Source: Tolypeutes matacus (taxonomy: Eukaryota > Chordata > Mammalia > Cingulata > Chlamyphoridae). From it: 64,000 bases of DNA. The notes beneath the pieces were generated by a model that was not told the origin of the DNA, made no database searches, and saw nothing but the letters and a program-made list of their open reading frames with translations. The stretch is from positions 36,861,406 to 36,925,405 of the forward strand of contig JAKSZT010054334.1 in assembly GCA_026826555.1 (NCBI GenBank). The letters are read 5' to 3'. The position numbers and the translations under genes were made by a program. This document shows positions 12,240-25,500 of this stretch, in pieces; position 1 is the stretch's first letter; each line of letters starts with the position of its first letter.

Positions 12240-12470
12240 ATGAAGGATGATGGATCATGGGTTTGAATCCCATCCTTGCCACTTATTGACTCTTGGTCAC
12301 TTAAAATACTAAAATAATATCACTTAAATTCTCTGATCTGCAGTTTTTTTCATTTATAAAATAGGATTGTGCTGCCATGCAAAAATGTTGTTAGAGTCAA
12401 ATAAGATAATATATGCTAAGCAGTTAATCTCAATACAGTATCTTGAAGATTAAAAATAATACTGCAGTTA
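12240..12470 (+). repeat. MIR SINE in the intron just after the KLHL1 exon
   Basis: GGGTTTGAATCCCATCCTTG, then CCACTTATTGACTCTTGGTC, then a degenerate CTGCAG...CATTTATAAAATAGGATTG core and a diverged tail. The GTTTGAATCCC part is the tRNA B box of MIR. Confidence 0.75.
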
Positions 12471-12491
12471 TTAATTCCCTATTTTCCATTT

Positions 12492-12525
12492 ATATATATA
12501 TATATAATTTATATATATATAAATT
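12492..12525. repeat. (TA)n simple repeat
   Basis: Two alternating TA runs separated by AATTT make a nearly palindromic AT tract. Confidence 0.85.
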
Positions 12526-13699
12526 TGACCTGAGATGCAAATATGTGATCATACTTTGATGCAAACACATATTCTGTGGGCATCCAAGGGTACTTCTCAA
12601 GGCCCAATGTATGACATTTCAAACATCTATAGAGGCTATGATATCTTGCTGAATGTTAGTATATTACAGAATAACAGCACTTAGCAAATGGAATTATAGA
12701 ATCTTTATAATTGAATCTAAGGAAAATCTGGACACCACATAAACCAAGAAAGTAATTTTATGGATGAGATAAATGAGACACAGCGAAATTGTAGACAAAC
12801 ACCATGTTGACACAGCTAGTGAGAAAAAGTAGACTAGTTTTCTCTACTTCTTCTAAAACTAACTTGTAATGCATATTATGTACATACAGCATTGTTAATC
12901 TGGGGTCTGTGGCTTCTCAGGCTCTCCACAAATAAAGTTTACAGAGGTTATAATCTCTGAAATAATAGATAAATTGTGTTTGTGTACATTTTGTGGTTGG
13001 AGGAAGGGGAGCTTATAACATTTATCAGATCCTTTATTTTGATACAAAAACCCATTGTCAAAATTGTTACTAATCCTTATATCACTATGAATGTAAGGCA
13101 GGGAATTAGGAAATTGAGAAAGAATTTTAGATAAGTATGAAGATGTGACATTGATGATCAAATGTTAAGATTGGAAAGTGTACTGAAGTGAGTGAATGTG
13201 AAGCTCTACGCATAAAGTAATATTTGGGTTTCTATTGGCTCCTTAAGTTGAGTAGAGGAATAAAGGCAGAGCGAAAGAATGTATGGCAGTCCTGCCTAAA
13301 CAAGTTTTCTGGGCTTATCTTAGCACCAGGGTCTTTAAAAAGGGAGAGAAACATGCATTTAAGTAACTGGACAAATAATAAATTGTGATGCCAACCACCG
13401 AATTTTTCTGAATCCCCCACCCTGTATTCTGAAACTGGATATATTTGGTGTGGGAATCTTTTGTCAGAATGCAAATAGCTGACATTTCAGCTGTTTGTTG
13501 AAATGAGGGGAGCCACGAAGTTGAAATCCTTTCCTCAACTCTTAAGTTTGAGACATTATAAATGTAACATTATGACATGACTTTATGTAAGCGTTCAAAT
13601 TTTTTTTAAAAATCATTAAAATGTGTATAGGAGGGAAGGGTAAAAAACATTTTCTTTTCATGAAAATACATTTCGATATGGGAAGAGATGTCATTTCTG

Positions 13700-13870
13700 T
13701 AACTAGCATTAATGACTACATGTCATTATAAGCATTTCATACACTATATTTCTAATCTTAACAACCTAGCTGCAAGGTAGAGATTATTAATTATATTGTA
13801 CGGAGCAAGGAACAGTTTCAAAGAGGTTAAGTGATTTTCTAAAGTCACATTGCTAGTGGAAAATCCACTT
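13700..13870 (+). repeat. MIR SINE fragment
   Basis: AAGCATTTCATACACTATAT, then TCTTAACAACCTAGCTGCAA, then AGAGGTTAAGTGATTTTC and GTCACATTGCTAGTGG follow the MIR 3' half order. Confidence 0.7.
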
Positions 13871-14059
13871 TTCCTGCAAATCTGGGCTGACTAGATATCA
13901 ACTTATGCAGAGATATTTCTCCTGTGAATAAATGTTATTCATTTCATGGTGTTTGTTCCAAATACAGGGTGCTTGCTCTCACAACTGGAAAACTATAAAA
14001 ATGTCTTGATCCAGGAATTTTTGAACAAAGAAGAGAGATAGGGCAGGAACTAACATGGA

Positions 14060-14230
14060 TTTAGTTCTTTCTTTCTATACAAACTTAACCTATTTTATCT
14101 TATTTAATTTCTACAATATCCCTATTTAGTATATATTATTATTTCCGTTTTCCAAATGAGTAAATTGAGAATCAGAACAATTTTCATCTTCTGATTAAGT
14201 TGTGGAGCTCAGATTTTACTTCATGAATAT
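14060..14230 (+). repeat. MIR SINE fragment
   Basis: TTATTTAATTTCTACAATAT, then TTTCCGTTTTCCAAATGAGT, then AAATTGAGAATCAGAACA are degenerate versions of the MIR core. Confidence 0.55.
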
Positions 14231-14546
14231 CAGCTATTAATGTGGTTCTTCCACTGTGGGGAAACTGGTGAACTATTTATTTCTGTGGTTGACTTCATAT
14301 TTACCTCAAAGACTAATAGAGTTTAAAAAGGATTGAACTGAACCAGATTTTTCCAGTCTTTAGGTGAACTTGTGAATCTGCTAAGTATCTTAGGGTCTTC
14401 TAGAAAAACTATTATAATCAGAAACACACTCTTTCTTTTTTTATGGAAATCTTTAAAAAAGTCTTACCTTTAATTCTTAGAATGCTTAAAGCATAGCTTT
14501 TTTATAACCTTTGAACAATTTGCTTGGGCATGTTGCATACGTGCAT

Positions 14547-14586
14547 TTGTGTGTGTATGTGTATGTGTGTGTGTGCATGTGTGTAT
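14547..14586. repeat. (TG)n microsatellite
   Basis: An imperfect TG repeat interrupted by TATG and CATG units; probably polymorphic. The minus-strand open frame over it is low-complexity. Confidence 0.85.
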
Positions 14587-14829
14587 TGCAACCAAGAGCA
14601 ACTGTGTTCTGGGGAATTAAAAACACAATAAAGTAGTGAAATGAGAGAGAGAAAAAAGTTAAAAATAATTAGAGAAAAGTTGTAATGGTAGGGACAGATA
14701 TTGGGGGGCATATCATAACAAGGCTTTGCCATAAATGAGAGTAGAAAAGTTAAAAGTGTGCTGACAGCAAAAAAGTACTAAATAATACTGAAACAAACCT
14801 GTAGTGGGAACAGCCATTGTTTTCTCAAT

Positions 14830-15110
14830 ATATATTCATTCACTAATCATTCATTAAGCTTAAGCTCTTTGGCATAACGCAATTCACTGGGAATATATTA
14901 AAGCAAGGATATATATAAGTATAGTGCTCAAAGGGTTTATATTCAAATGAAATGAGAGAAGTAATATAACAAAACACAATATTATATTTTAAAACATTAG
15001 GATATTTAAAGATGAAGAATCTACATATTTCTGGTGAGATAATGGTTTACTTTCAAAAGAGGATAGTATTTGGTATAATTCTTTAAGAAGACTTAAGAGA
15101 AGAATTTGGG
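14830..15110 (-). repeat. LINE-2 3' end fragment, antisense
   Basis: ATTCATTCACTAATCATTCA at the left, then AATTCACTGGGAATATATTA, then AAGGGTTTATATTCAAATG resemble the reversed LINE-2 tail. Confidence 0.45.
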
Positions 15111-17959
15111 TTTTGTTTTTCTGTGTGGTGTTTCCTGCAGACATGACAGCCTTGAGGTTAGTGAGTGAAGGAAAACCAATGTGAGCTGCTTACAATACTG
15201 TTAAGCAGCACTTACAAAGTAACTGACCAAGGCAAGAGTGGGAAAGACAGAGAAGATGGAATGATGTATTTAAGGCAAATATACATAAATATAGAGAAAA
15301 TATATGATTCCAAGAAAAAGTTAATCTAAAGAATTTGTAAGAACTTTTATAACAATGAGGCTTTATAATTCTATTTAATAAATGCATAAAATTATGGAAT
15401 TTTAAATTTTTTTCTATTTTATTTTATTTTTTGGAATTTTTTATAAAGTAAAAATAAAAACAGTGACAAAGAATTTACCAACAATGGAAGGATATTCAAT
15501 GATAGTTCAATGACAAAGAAAGGAATTTAAATAACAGGAATAGTCTTCTCATATTCTTAAGGTAATGGATCAAATTGACTTGGGAAGATTTCCTTTCAAT
15601 CATTTCTCACAATCTAAATTCTCATGATTTTTTTTATTGCTAGGTACATTATGTGTATCTGTCTTTTGTTATTTTTTTAAGTACACAAGATAAAGATCTA
15701 TTCTGGTAGACTATTATTTATAAATTAACCTAAGCTATTATGGAGTATAAATTATTTTAAATTGGCATAGAAAAATATAATGAAGATATAAATCTTGGTA
15801 GAGAACATAGATTTTAGATGAGAATATGGTAGAAAAAGTGGGCTTCAAAAATGATTATGAGAGAAGAAATAAAAAGACCCAGAAGTAACAATTTTTATTT
15901 GATCCTCTGTTGAAATACAATAGCCAATACTGAAATAAATTACTTGACTTTGCTATAGAAAGGACCAGAGGAAAATGAAAGAAAAGAGATACTTCTGATC
16001 TATGAAATGGTAAATGGTTTCTATTACTTTTCAAATAAATGAGGAATGGAATTTTATCTAAGAGTGTCCATATTTTACTTGAGTATTCTGAAGTTTAAAA
16101 TTTTAAACAGAATTGGAAAAAATTGTGGAAATTTCAGTCATTTTAGAGAGAGTGAGTGTTATCCATATTATGAGGAGCATACCTGACTTGACTTAATCAT
16201 TTTTCTTTATTTTCCCTTTTCAGGATGCAACACGCTGTGCAATAACATGCTTTAAATTTTTTAAATGGCTTCATAAGCACTATCTGTGTAATATGTATAT
16301 AAATATTTATTTATGACATATGTATTTTAAAGTACATAGAAGTATTAGAATTATAATGTGTTTTTACTTAATAAGTGAGGTAGAAATTGGAGGAATGCTG
16401 CTCTAAAAAACAAGAGAATGCCATTGTATATATAATTAAGCCAAAAGGTATTTAGGAAAACTCAGTTTTATTGGAGCCAGAGATTATTTAGGACATTGGA
16501 GATAAACATAAACTTTGCTTTGTGTCTTAGAATTGGTATTGTTTATTTCTTTTGAGACAGCAAGCAGAAAGATTCCTCACAACTTCCCAGCAAGCAAACG
16601 TATTGATTTTTTTAAGAGAACTATGCAGCAGTGTATATGTTTTTTGTGTGCACATGCATTTACTTTCATTTTCTGTAGTAAAAAGTAAAAGGAAATATAA
16701 ACTTTGCAATGGAATAGTAAAATATTGCCAAAGTTGAAAGGAATATGGTTTAATCCAATACAAAATATAAAATAACTAGGAGACTCATTTAAGTGTTTAT
16801 CTTTAGAAAACAAATGTTATTTCTATTTTACAGAAATGAATTATACCTGTGCAAATATGTAATAAATATATCCCAAAAGATTAGTTATGGTAGTATAGCA
16901 ATACAAGAAGGAAGGGAGAGATCTTCAACCTTACTCCATTGGAAATGTGACAAATGATCAGATACTGGTGACATAAAAATCTGTTGTCTATAAAAATTAT
17001 AGTGACAACTGAGAAACCTGATGAAAAGCAAGTGAAGTGACAAAGAGCAAATCAATATAAAAAGAGCATTCATAAATCACAGTGTAATATATAAAGAGTA
17101 CATTACTTTCTTGAGTTATTTATATGTTTTTATTTTACTTCTGAAAGCAAGCACAGGCAAACTACTCCCTGATAAATCCAACATTCCTCAAAGTTTGTCA
17201 ATGTAAATGTTCACTGTTTAGCATGTTATATATCTTATCTTTACAAAGGAAAAAAGAAAAATGTTTAACTCTTACAAATGAGTAAGACAAAGAGAATTAA
17301 TCAAGCACATTAACACAATTCATTACCAGTCTTTATTATTTTTCATTTTGTTTCTGTTCTGTTTTTTTTTTTTTTTTCCTCAGATTTGCTGTCTGATTAA
17401 TTAATGATTAAACAGGCCATGATTGTTGTCTGCCTACAAAACTAAGACTATAAAAGTGGAAAAAAATTGGAATAGTTTTATTCTTCCCTAAAAGAAACAG
17501 GCTTTAAATCAGAAATGTATAAACAACATATATTTCTAAAATCTTGTAGATTTAGCTTAAATACTATTTATATTCATAATAATTTATCCTATTAGGACAT
17601 TTGCAGTCCAAATTATAACATTAAGGAAATACAGAAGCTTTCTTTTTCAACAGGCTGATAAATCAACAGGAGTATCAATGAAACAAATGATATGTAAAAA
17701 CAGACAAAAGCACATACATACACACATTTCTCTCTTGGTATAGCAAAGAGAGCACTGGGGAAATTGGAAACTAACCTGAAAGTCTTTACTTTGTTACAGT
17801 AGAACAAGAGTCTCTGCTTTTATCAAGGGCTCCTTGTGTTTCATGTGCGTATTTCTTGCCACAGGGACTCTACAATGAACACTTCTCCCTTTTACATGAT
17901 AAATTTTTAACTTTTTATCAGATCAGTGTAAACTCCTCATATGCTTTTCCACCAACTGC

Positions 17960-18925
17960 TCCAATTTTTTGTTCTCTTTTCCAGAAAAACATGCAATTAT
18001 TGTGGATAGTTATTTTCTGCTGACTCATAGCCATCATTCTCTCTTCAACCCACTCTAATCAGTCCTTTCCACTACTCAAGGTCACAAAAAGACTGCAAAC
18101 TGTCGTTTTCTCCCATGTCACTAGTTTTCTTCTGTCTTCACTTCTCAGTGGCATTTGACAGTTACTGGCCACTCTTTACTTAATTGTCATCTCTAATTCT
18201 TCTCCTAGTCATGTTGCAATGCCCCAGGCTACCAAATCCTCTGCATAGAAAATACCATTTGCTCCCATATATTTAAATATCATATAGAAATCAATTGTAA
18301 ATTCCAAATTTACATCTCTAGCCCTAAACTTTTCCTGAAAAGTAGACTCAATAACCAATAACTACTTGATATCTCCAACTAGATATCCAATAGGCATCCT
18401 GCCTCTACATGTGCAAGATGGAATATTTCAAAGTTCCAATGTTCCCCCCATTCTCAGTTAATGTCACTATCAACCATCCAGTTGCTCAGGCCTAAATCAT
18501 TTTTAATTTTTCTCTTTATATTGTACTCAACATTCAAACCTTTAGAAGGTCTTTCTGACTCTGCCCCAAACCATATCCTCAGTCTGTTCCTTTTTCTAAC
18601 ATCTCCATATCTCCATCCAAAACAAACCACCACCCTTCTCCTCTACTGCACTATTGGAGAAGCCTTCTATTTTGTCTTCTAACTTTTATGCTTGACCACT
18701 GCAATAATTTCATATTTAGCAACCAGACAGACATTTTACAGTATGAAGCAGTTCATCACAAATTTCTGATTGTCATGCCCTTAGAATAAAATCCTAATAA
18801 CCTGTGCTACAAAGCTTTACATGAACTGCCCTACTCCTGCTGCTCCAACTTCATCTCCTATCATCACTCAGTGTTCTCCAGCCATACTGAACTTCTTTCT
18901 CTTTCTTGATCAAGTCAAAGTTATC
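17960..18925 (+). repeat. LINE-2 ORF2 C-terminal region, sense
   Basis: A long, diverged sense LINE-2 piece. Its landmarks are CAGTTGCTCAGGCCTAAATC (encoding a LLRPK-like run), CTTGACCACTGCAATAATTT (encoding LDHCNNF, the degenerate LDYCNSL motif) and ACATGAACTGCCCTACTCC near the end. The order matches the LINE-2 reverse-transcriptase C-terminal region. No functional frame remains; the 73- and 77-codon frames here are fragments of it. Confidence 0.75.
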
Positions 18926-19289
18926 CCCTGTGCAATGTATTTGTATCAGTTGATCCTGGGGACTAAGAACAATTGCAATGAAAAGGATGAAGGTGATTGG
19001 GTAAGAGAGGCCTGTCTCAGGTACATGCAAGATGGGTGGTTGCATATTTTATAGAGAATTAAAAAGAATAACAATATAGACTAAAAATCAACCTGCTTTT
19101 ATTAGTACTATGTCTTGGAAATAATATCAATGATAACATACTCCCATCTGCTGGGATAGACTGTCCCTACCAAACCTCCTCTTTGTATTCCACTATGGAA
19201 AAAGAAGTTGATCCTTATCCGAGCATGGCTGAGTCTTTATTATTAATCACATTTTATCTTAAAAGTTTGCTGTTGCTAGCACTTTCACC

Positions 19290-19430
19290 TGCTATATTCA
19301 TGCTTAGTTTTTAAAGCTCTTTCCTTATAACTATCTTTTTCAGAAAACCAGATTTTAAGGTTCTGATTACTAATTAATTGGCATAGTCAATACTCAATAA
19401 ATATTTGCTTAATAAACAAATGAAAAGTTT
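19290..19430 (+). repeat. LINE-2 or MIR tail
   Basis: It ends in ACTCAATAAATATTTGCTTA followed by ATAAACAAATG, the common terminal motif of LINE-2 and MIR3. Upstream extent is uncertain. Confidence 0.45.
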
Positions 19431-20389
19431 ATTCTAGGTCTTGAGAATTTTAGTCTCACTTATTTTAATAATCTTTGATGTTTGATTTCTCTGGAAGGTG
19501 AAAGAAATCTCTACAATGATATATGACAATGGGACTAACAGTGGATGTTAGGAACACTGTCATAAGCAAGGATTGTTTATATTTTACTAAAAATCTCTTA
19601 TTAAATGGACAGAAATAGGATATAACTTCTCAAATCTTTGTTCTATTAGATATATTTTTAAAACAAATGTACCAAAATTCATTGATACCTAGGACAGCTG
19701 TATATTACAAAACATATTTGGGCTACAATAAAACTTTGTTTTATTTTTGCTTGCATAATAATATAGAAAGACAAATTCTATCCCATGAGGGAAAAAATGA
19801 ACTTAAAAATGAAATTGCTTTATAAGCATTTTTGTACATATTAGAGAATAGTATTCATAGCATTTACCAAGAGTCCACACAGTGCAAGAACAATTATTTT
19901 TCTGAATTAAACATCAAAGAGAATTTCATTTTTTATTCATACCTATTTAATATAGGAATAATAAAATTAAAATAGGATATAATAATTAGTAAGAGGACAA
20001 AAAAAATGTGGAACATTTAAAATAAAACAAAAGCAGTTTAAATCATAGACCAGATTTTCCAGTGGTTTTAATTTAGGATTTGGGGAAAACTAAATTAACA
20101 GTTTGAAGCTACTTTAATATTTATTAAATGGAGTCTATGGAGATGAACTGTGGAAGTTAAAATTAGGATTCTTAGGCTAAATAATATTCTTAATCCCTGA
20201 GCAAATCTTAAAGCTAAAGCCTTTGTAGAGGAAATTTACATTGATCCAATTGTAGAATTATTCTTTTATTTTGATAAGTGATTTATTTGGGATATATATA
20301 TGTATATATACTCACTTCCTTTTGTCCACATTGCTATTTTTGTAATATGTTTATGCTAGTTAATCTTTGAGGAGCAGCAGATAGCTTGT

Positions 20390-21385
20390 ACAACTGAATC
20401 AGAGTGATCTATCTAGGAAGAGTTGTTAGAATTCAGGGAAGGTGAAGATGAAAATAATTGAATGCCTTGTAAGTCAGTGTAAAGACCTTGTAGTGTAATG
20501 GAAAACCACTCTAGGATTTTGAGGAGAGGAGAAATATGACTTATTATACACTTTAAAATTGACCCTCTAGTTGCTGTGTTGCGAATAGACTGGAAGGAAA
20601 TAAGGAAAGAAACACAGGAGGTGATTGTACTAGTACAGGTGAGAGATTTTGGAGGATCAAATGAGGGTAATAAGGTTAGTATTAATGAAAATGGAGAGAA
20701 GTGTTTACATTCTACATATACTTTAAAGTAGAGTTGGTTAGATGAGGGGAATGAGAAAAAGAAAGAAAGAAGATGATCCTAGATTTTTTGGCTTAAGCAA
20801 ATAGAAGAAGGAATTTCTGTCAACCGAGATAAGGAAGGATGCTATGGACTACTGACATTGAGATGCCTATTAAGCCTCTAAGTGGATGTTTATATAGGTC
20901 ATCCAATACATCAGTCTGAAGTTCTGGAGTTCTGGCCAAAGACATAAGTTAGGAAAGTGTTGGCATATAGATATAATCTAAAGACATGATATGAGATATT
21001 ATCATCAAAAAAAGTGTAGATGGATAAGGAGGAGTGCATTCCAGGACTACAAAGTTGGAGATAAAAAAGAATGACCCTAGGGATTTAAACTGAGTTAACT
21101 AACCAAATAGGATCAAAGCCAAGGGAACTTGATATCCAGGGGGATGTCATGGAAGAATCTATCAGAGAGGAATGAGTGATCAGTTCTATCAAATGCTGCT
21201 GATAGATAAAACAGAATCAGGCTTGACAATTGATTTTTGAATTTAACAACATATAAGTCATTGTCGATCTTGACAAGAGTCATTTCTGTAGAATGGGGCT
21301 AAACAAAGATGGGAAGACAGAGATTTGAACAAGTAAATACAATCATTCTTCAAAGGAATACTGCTGCAAAAGTGAATGAAAAAAT
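20390..21385 (-). repeat. LINE-2 ORF2 region, antisense, first part
   Basis: Landmarks of reversed LINE-2 in the right order: GACCCTCTAGTTGCTGTGTT, AGTACAGGTGAGAGATTTTG, TTTTTTGGCTTAAGCAAATA, TTGAGATGCCTATTAAGCCT, TCAAATGCTGCTGATAGATA and GATCTTGACAAGAGTCATTT. An unrelated insertion interrupts it at about 21386, and it resumes at about 22046. Confidence 0.75.
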
Positions 21386-22045
21386 GGGTCTGTATGTGTC
21401 TGAGTTTATCAGTCTGAGTCCAATGAGGAGATAAAAAACACAATATAATTCCAATAGGGAAAGTTTATATAAAGAATCATTATCTGTAACAAAGAATTGT
21501 ATTGGTAAGTAAGAAGTCAAGAAAACTCTAGAAAATATATATGAATAGAAGATATAAGGAGAAACCACTAGCCATAAGACAAATGATCACCCCCATCACC
21601 AGGGGCTGAGATCCAGAACTCCTTTGAGACACACAGCCATGGCTCACAGGATGGCAGAGAAATTGTGGTGCTGCACCTGTCGAACTTGCTGGAAATCTGT
21701 ATTTTGTAACTTACTAGAAATCTAAATATCTGCTCTCTAGAATGGCAAGAAAGCTGTTTATAGAGAGGTGTTCCCTGGAAGCACTTTTCCACAAAAGCAC
21801 CCGAGGGAGGTTTTGGAGAATCTGCTGGCTAGTACATAGGACACAGGCACTGAAGAGGCTGAATTCAGTTCAGGGGCCTGGTGAAGAAGCACACCCAAAC
21901 AGGGAAACAAAATCTATCCTGCTCAGTGGTCAAAGTTTATTATTGCACTAGCTGACAAGAGAAAAATCTTTAAAGGACCCAGATACGTTTTCACAGACCA
22001 GACAAAAAGAATGGATTTGCAGCCGAGGGTCAACAAATCAATAGT
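21386..22045. mobile_element. Unidentified insertion inside an antisense LINE-2
   Basis: This roughly 660-bp block separates two collinear pieces of one antisense LINE-2, so it was inserted after the LINE-2. It holds text such as GGGGCTGAGATCCAGAACTC and TGTTCCCTGGAAGCACTTTT and has no coding potential of note. Size and lack of a poly-A tail would suit an old LTR, but I cannot name the family, and I saw no clear target duplication. Confidence 0.5.
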
Positions 22046-22295
22046 TTCCAGACTGAGTGAGTGATGTCAAACATGTTTATATGCTCATGGGGATGATCCA
22101 GAAGAGAAGGAAAATTTGATCATATAAGCAAGAGTATTTTCTTTGAATGTACTAGAGATTTGGGATCTCATGCCCAGGTGGCATGGCAGAATGGCTTTAG
22201 AAAAGAGAATTGAAAGATTATCTATGTCAATGGGTAAAAGGCAAAAATATGTTTCTGCAGATGTTGGTAGGAGGGTAGATATATTGGTACTAGTC
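22046..22295 (-). repeat. LINE-2 ORF2 region, antisense, second part
   Basis: Collinear continuation of the LINE-2 at 20390: CATGTTTATATGCTCATGGG, then GATGATCCAGAAGAGAAGG, then GATTTGGGATCTCATGCCCA and GTTGGTAGGAGGGTAGATAT. Confidence 0.7.
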
Positions 22296-22296
22296 T

Positions 22297-22435
22297 GTTC
22301 ACTTGGATCCTGCTTTTGTTCCAGACATTAATTCACTGTTTGATCATGGGAAGTTTAACTTCTTTGGGCCTCTGTTTCCACATCAGGGAAAGGAGGGGAC
22401 TGGACCCATGATCTTAAAATTTCCATTGACTATAA
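22297..22435 (+). repeat. MIR SINE fragment
   Basis: GATCATGGGAAGTTTAACTT, then GGGCCTCTGTTTCCACATCA, match the MIR core (CTTGGGCAAGTTACTTAAC and GCCTCAGTTTCCTCATC). Confidence 0.65.
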
Positions 22436-22539
22436 CATTTTATAATTCAAAATAGGTTTAATATCCTAAGAAAAAAAATTCTGTTCAAAGTTATGTGACA
22501 AAGAGAATTTTGTAGGGAAATGTAATATATATGACTCCT

Positions 22540-22573
22540 CATCTGTAAAAAAAAAAAATATATATATATATAC
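22540..22573. repeat. A-run followed by (TA)n
   Basis: An A run followed directly by alternating TA units; a simple repeat. Confidence 0.9.
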
Positions 22574-25500
22574 CTATCAAGTGCCCTTGGCTCACAAAGT
22601 AAATTATTTTAGTGAAAAATAAATTAATTCTGTTGTATTTGTGCATTCCTTAGAATTATCATTCACAATTTTTAAATATGGAAAGCATTGCAATTTTAAA
22701 AACTGTTTAAAAATTACTTAATAACTTCTCTAATTTAAAGCAGTTCTCAGAGGAAGGAAGTAAACTATAATCAATATGAAGGAACCATAAGTGAATTGAA
22801 TGTATCACACATGTTAAAACAACTACTATTGCAATTTTAATTTCCAAATGTATAAGACAAATAAAATAGTAGTTTACTATATTAATGACTCTAAAAACTT
22901 AAACAAATAAACAAAATCTAAAGAACAAATTCAACATTAATGACTATCAAGAGAATCAGGCATATATTTCTTTTCCATTCTAATTAGGTATTAAATACCT
23001 ATTGGTCACACAAAATAAAAGTTGTTACTTTAATAATATTCAAAATCTGGCAGCACGCTGCTAATGTTAAAAATTATATACTTGTTCCGTGTTTTGTTAT
23101 AAATATTCAAAATTCATTAAAATTTATGCTGGCTCTTTCAAAATATTAAGGAAAATGATCCTAGAATAATCTTATTGATGATGATTATCATATAATTTTA
23201 TATTCTGACCACTAAGCAAAGAGTGCACATTAATTTAATATTTTCCATATATATATATATCAAAATTGCCAATTAAGTATTTCTGATAAATTAGAAGAAA
23301 TTTGTCCATATGTTCTACTCTAGGTTAATGAAAACAAGTCAGAGTTTATTATAATTTAACCTCACAAGGTAGTAATAATTATATATACTATATCAAGTCA
23401 TATTTATTATTGTTTTTTTTTTTTTTCTTTACTGCTTCTTTGAGCCAAGGAATAATTTATTAAACACTAGTGTGATTTTCTTTTTTAACTTTATTAGTTT
23501 CAGTTATGTTTACTCTAAGATTTTCTACCCACTGCAGTCTTCCTTGTCAGGCCAATATAGGCCAATTTAGAAATTATTTTTCCATAATTGCCATGGAAAA
23601 TGTGGAAATGATTACATGATGTGATGTGTATCTACCTTACATTCATAGACTTTATTACAAGAAGGTCCATTTAAACCAGCCCCCTAATATTTTGCTGGTA
23701 GAAATTGAAGCTCTGAAAATTGAAGCAGACTATATTAGATAATATTTTTAACTTAATAACTCATTGATAAATATAAAATGGAATTTAGGAATCCTAGCTC
23801 TCTAATGAAGATATTTTTTTCAAACCATGAGAACAAGTATTCAAACAAACAAGCACAAATGTATTTTGACTCTTAAAGTGTAAGCTGTCATCCTGACAAA
23901 CAGCAAAAATGAGAACATAGATACTAAATAGCTTGATTTTTCAGGTTATAACTCAAGACGAAGCTGGATTATTCAAACTACAATGCCTAATTTGATTGCA
24001 ATTTAAATAAAAGTTTCCCAAATAATGAAATTATATTTAGTTATCTATAAGTGTTTTCCTTATATAACATAATTTCCTTAAAATATAATTACTGAGTCTC
24101 TCAAAGTTGGTTATAACTATCATCTAAATAAAAAACTATCCATGTGTTTAAATATATTTTTGTTGAATCATTAATAGGAATTGATATCACCATGTTTATA
24201 GTTTTAAACCATCAATTATACATTTTAAATATATATAGATCTATGTCTATGTTTATTAATATCATTAATAATCATAATAGCCATGATATATTAGCAATTA
24301 AAATATCATGGTAAAATATTAAATGCCTTATGCCTTTTTTCTCATTATTTCAGTATATACATATTTTTGTGTTATGGATTTTTAGTTTATAAATGACAAA
24401 ACTGCAACAGAGAAAGTCATTTACCCTAAGTCAAGTATTGTAAAAAGAGGATAAAAAAGGATATTACACAGAAAAACTTTAATAATTTTTAAAAATGCAA
24501 TTATAGTTGACCATCAAAATCTATCAGTTTTCTTATTATTGCACATGTGCTTTATTTCTTTAATTATAAATCAATAATATCACAATAATCTAAAAGTGCT
24601 ATCAAGATCATTTAAAATATTTCAGGGATACTTTTCAGCACTCATTTTTTACTAAATAAAATTTGCCTTTATTTGGCATGAAATAATGATTTAATAGATT
24701 TAAAGGATAAAATTGAATGTTAATTTTAAAGTAAAATATTTATTTTTCTTCTGAGGAATACAACAATGAATGAAAAGTATAAATTGATTGAAAAATAGCT
24801 TTTAGAAAGAAACACTATATAAATGATATTCTATGTCTCTTCAACATGTTAGTATTTTTAATATTTCTATCACTAAAGTTATTTCTGGTATAGTTGAAAA
24901 AACATGGTTACATATGGGTTTCTTATTTTTTCATGGCATGACAAAAAGCTGCAATAATTAACTTAAACCACATTGAGAATGTGAGAGTTAATCAGTGATA
25001 AACATAAGGTAAAAATAGAAGATATGGGTAGATTGAAAGATAATATTGTTGTCATTTTTAAGTTCTCATGTATTATACTATAGAATTAATAGTATATATT
25101 AAGCCTATATTTTAACATAGTCTATATTTTCTCAAAATTTTTAGAATATTATTTCATATAAAATACATTATTTGATAGACTATATTGAGATCTTGAATTG
25201 AACTTTATTTTCATCTAGGGTTTAAGAAAGTGATTTTCTTGAGATTGTACATTCCAGTTGTGTTATTACTACAAAATTCAAGTCTTCACAATTCCAAGAT
25301 TTACCTCTTCCTTTTTTCTTTTGGCTCTTGAGACAGCCTAGAATTAAATATTGTTCAATACTTGGGCAGATTAAACATAGATATAAATATTAAACATGTG
25401 ATCTTTAAAGCCAAAATGCCCCATGTTTCCCACAGGATAAACTGAAAAAGGATAGTGCCGAAATTATAAATTACTAAAACAACAAAAACATAATGTGTTT

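Noticed and set aside
16201..16223. Good splice-acceptor-like tract (pyrimidines then CAG)
   Set aside because: The sequence after it has no Kelch-family or other recognisable coding content and hits stops quickly; treated as a decoy.
17361..17383. Long T run ending CCTCAG, acceptor-like
   Set aside because: No coding exon follows; probably a reversed poly-A tract.
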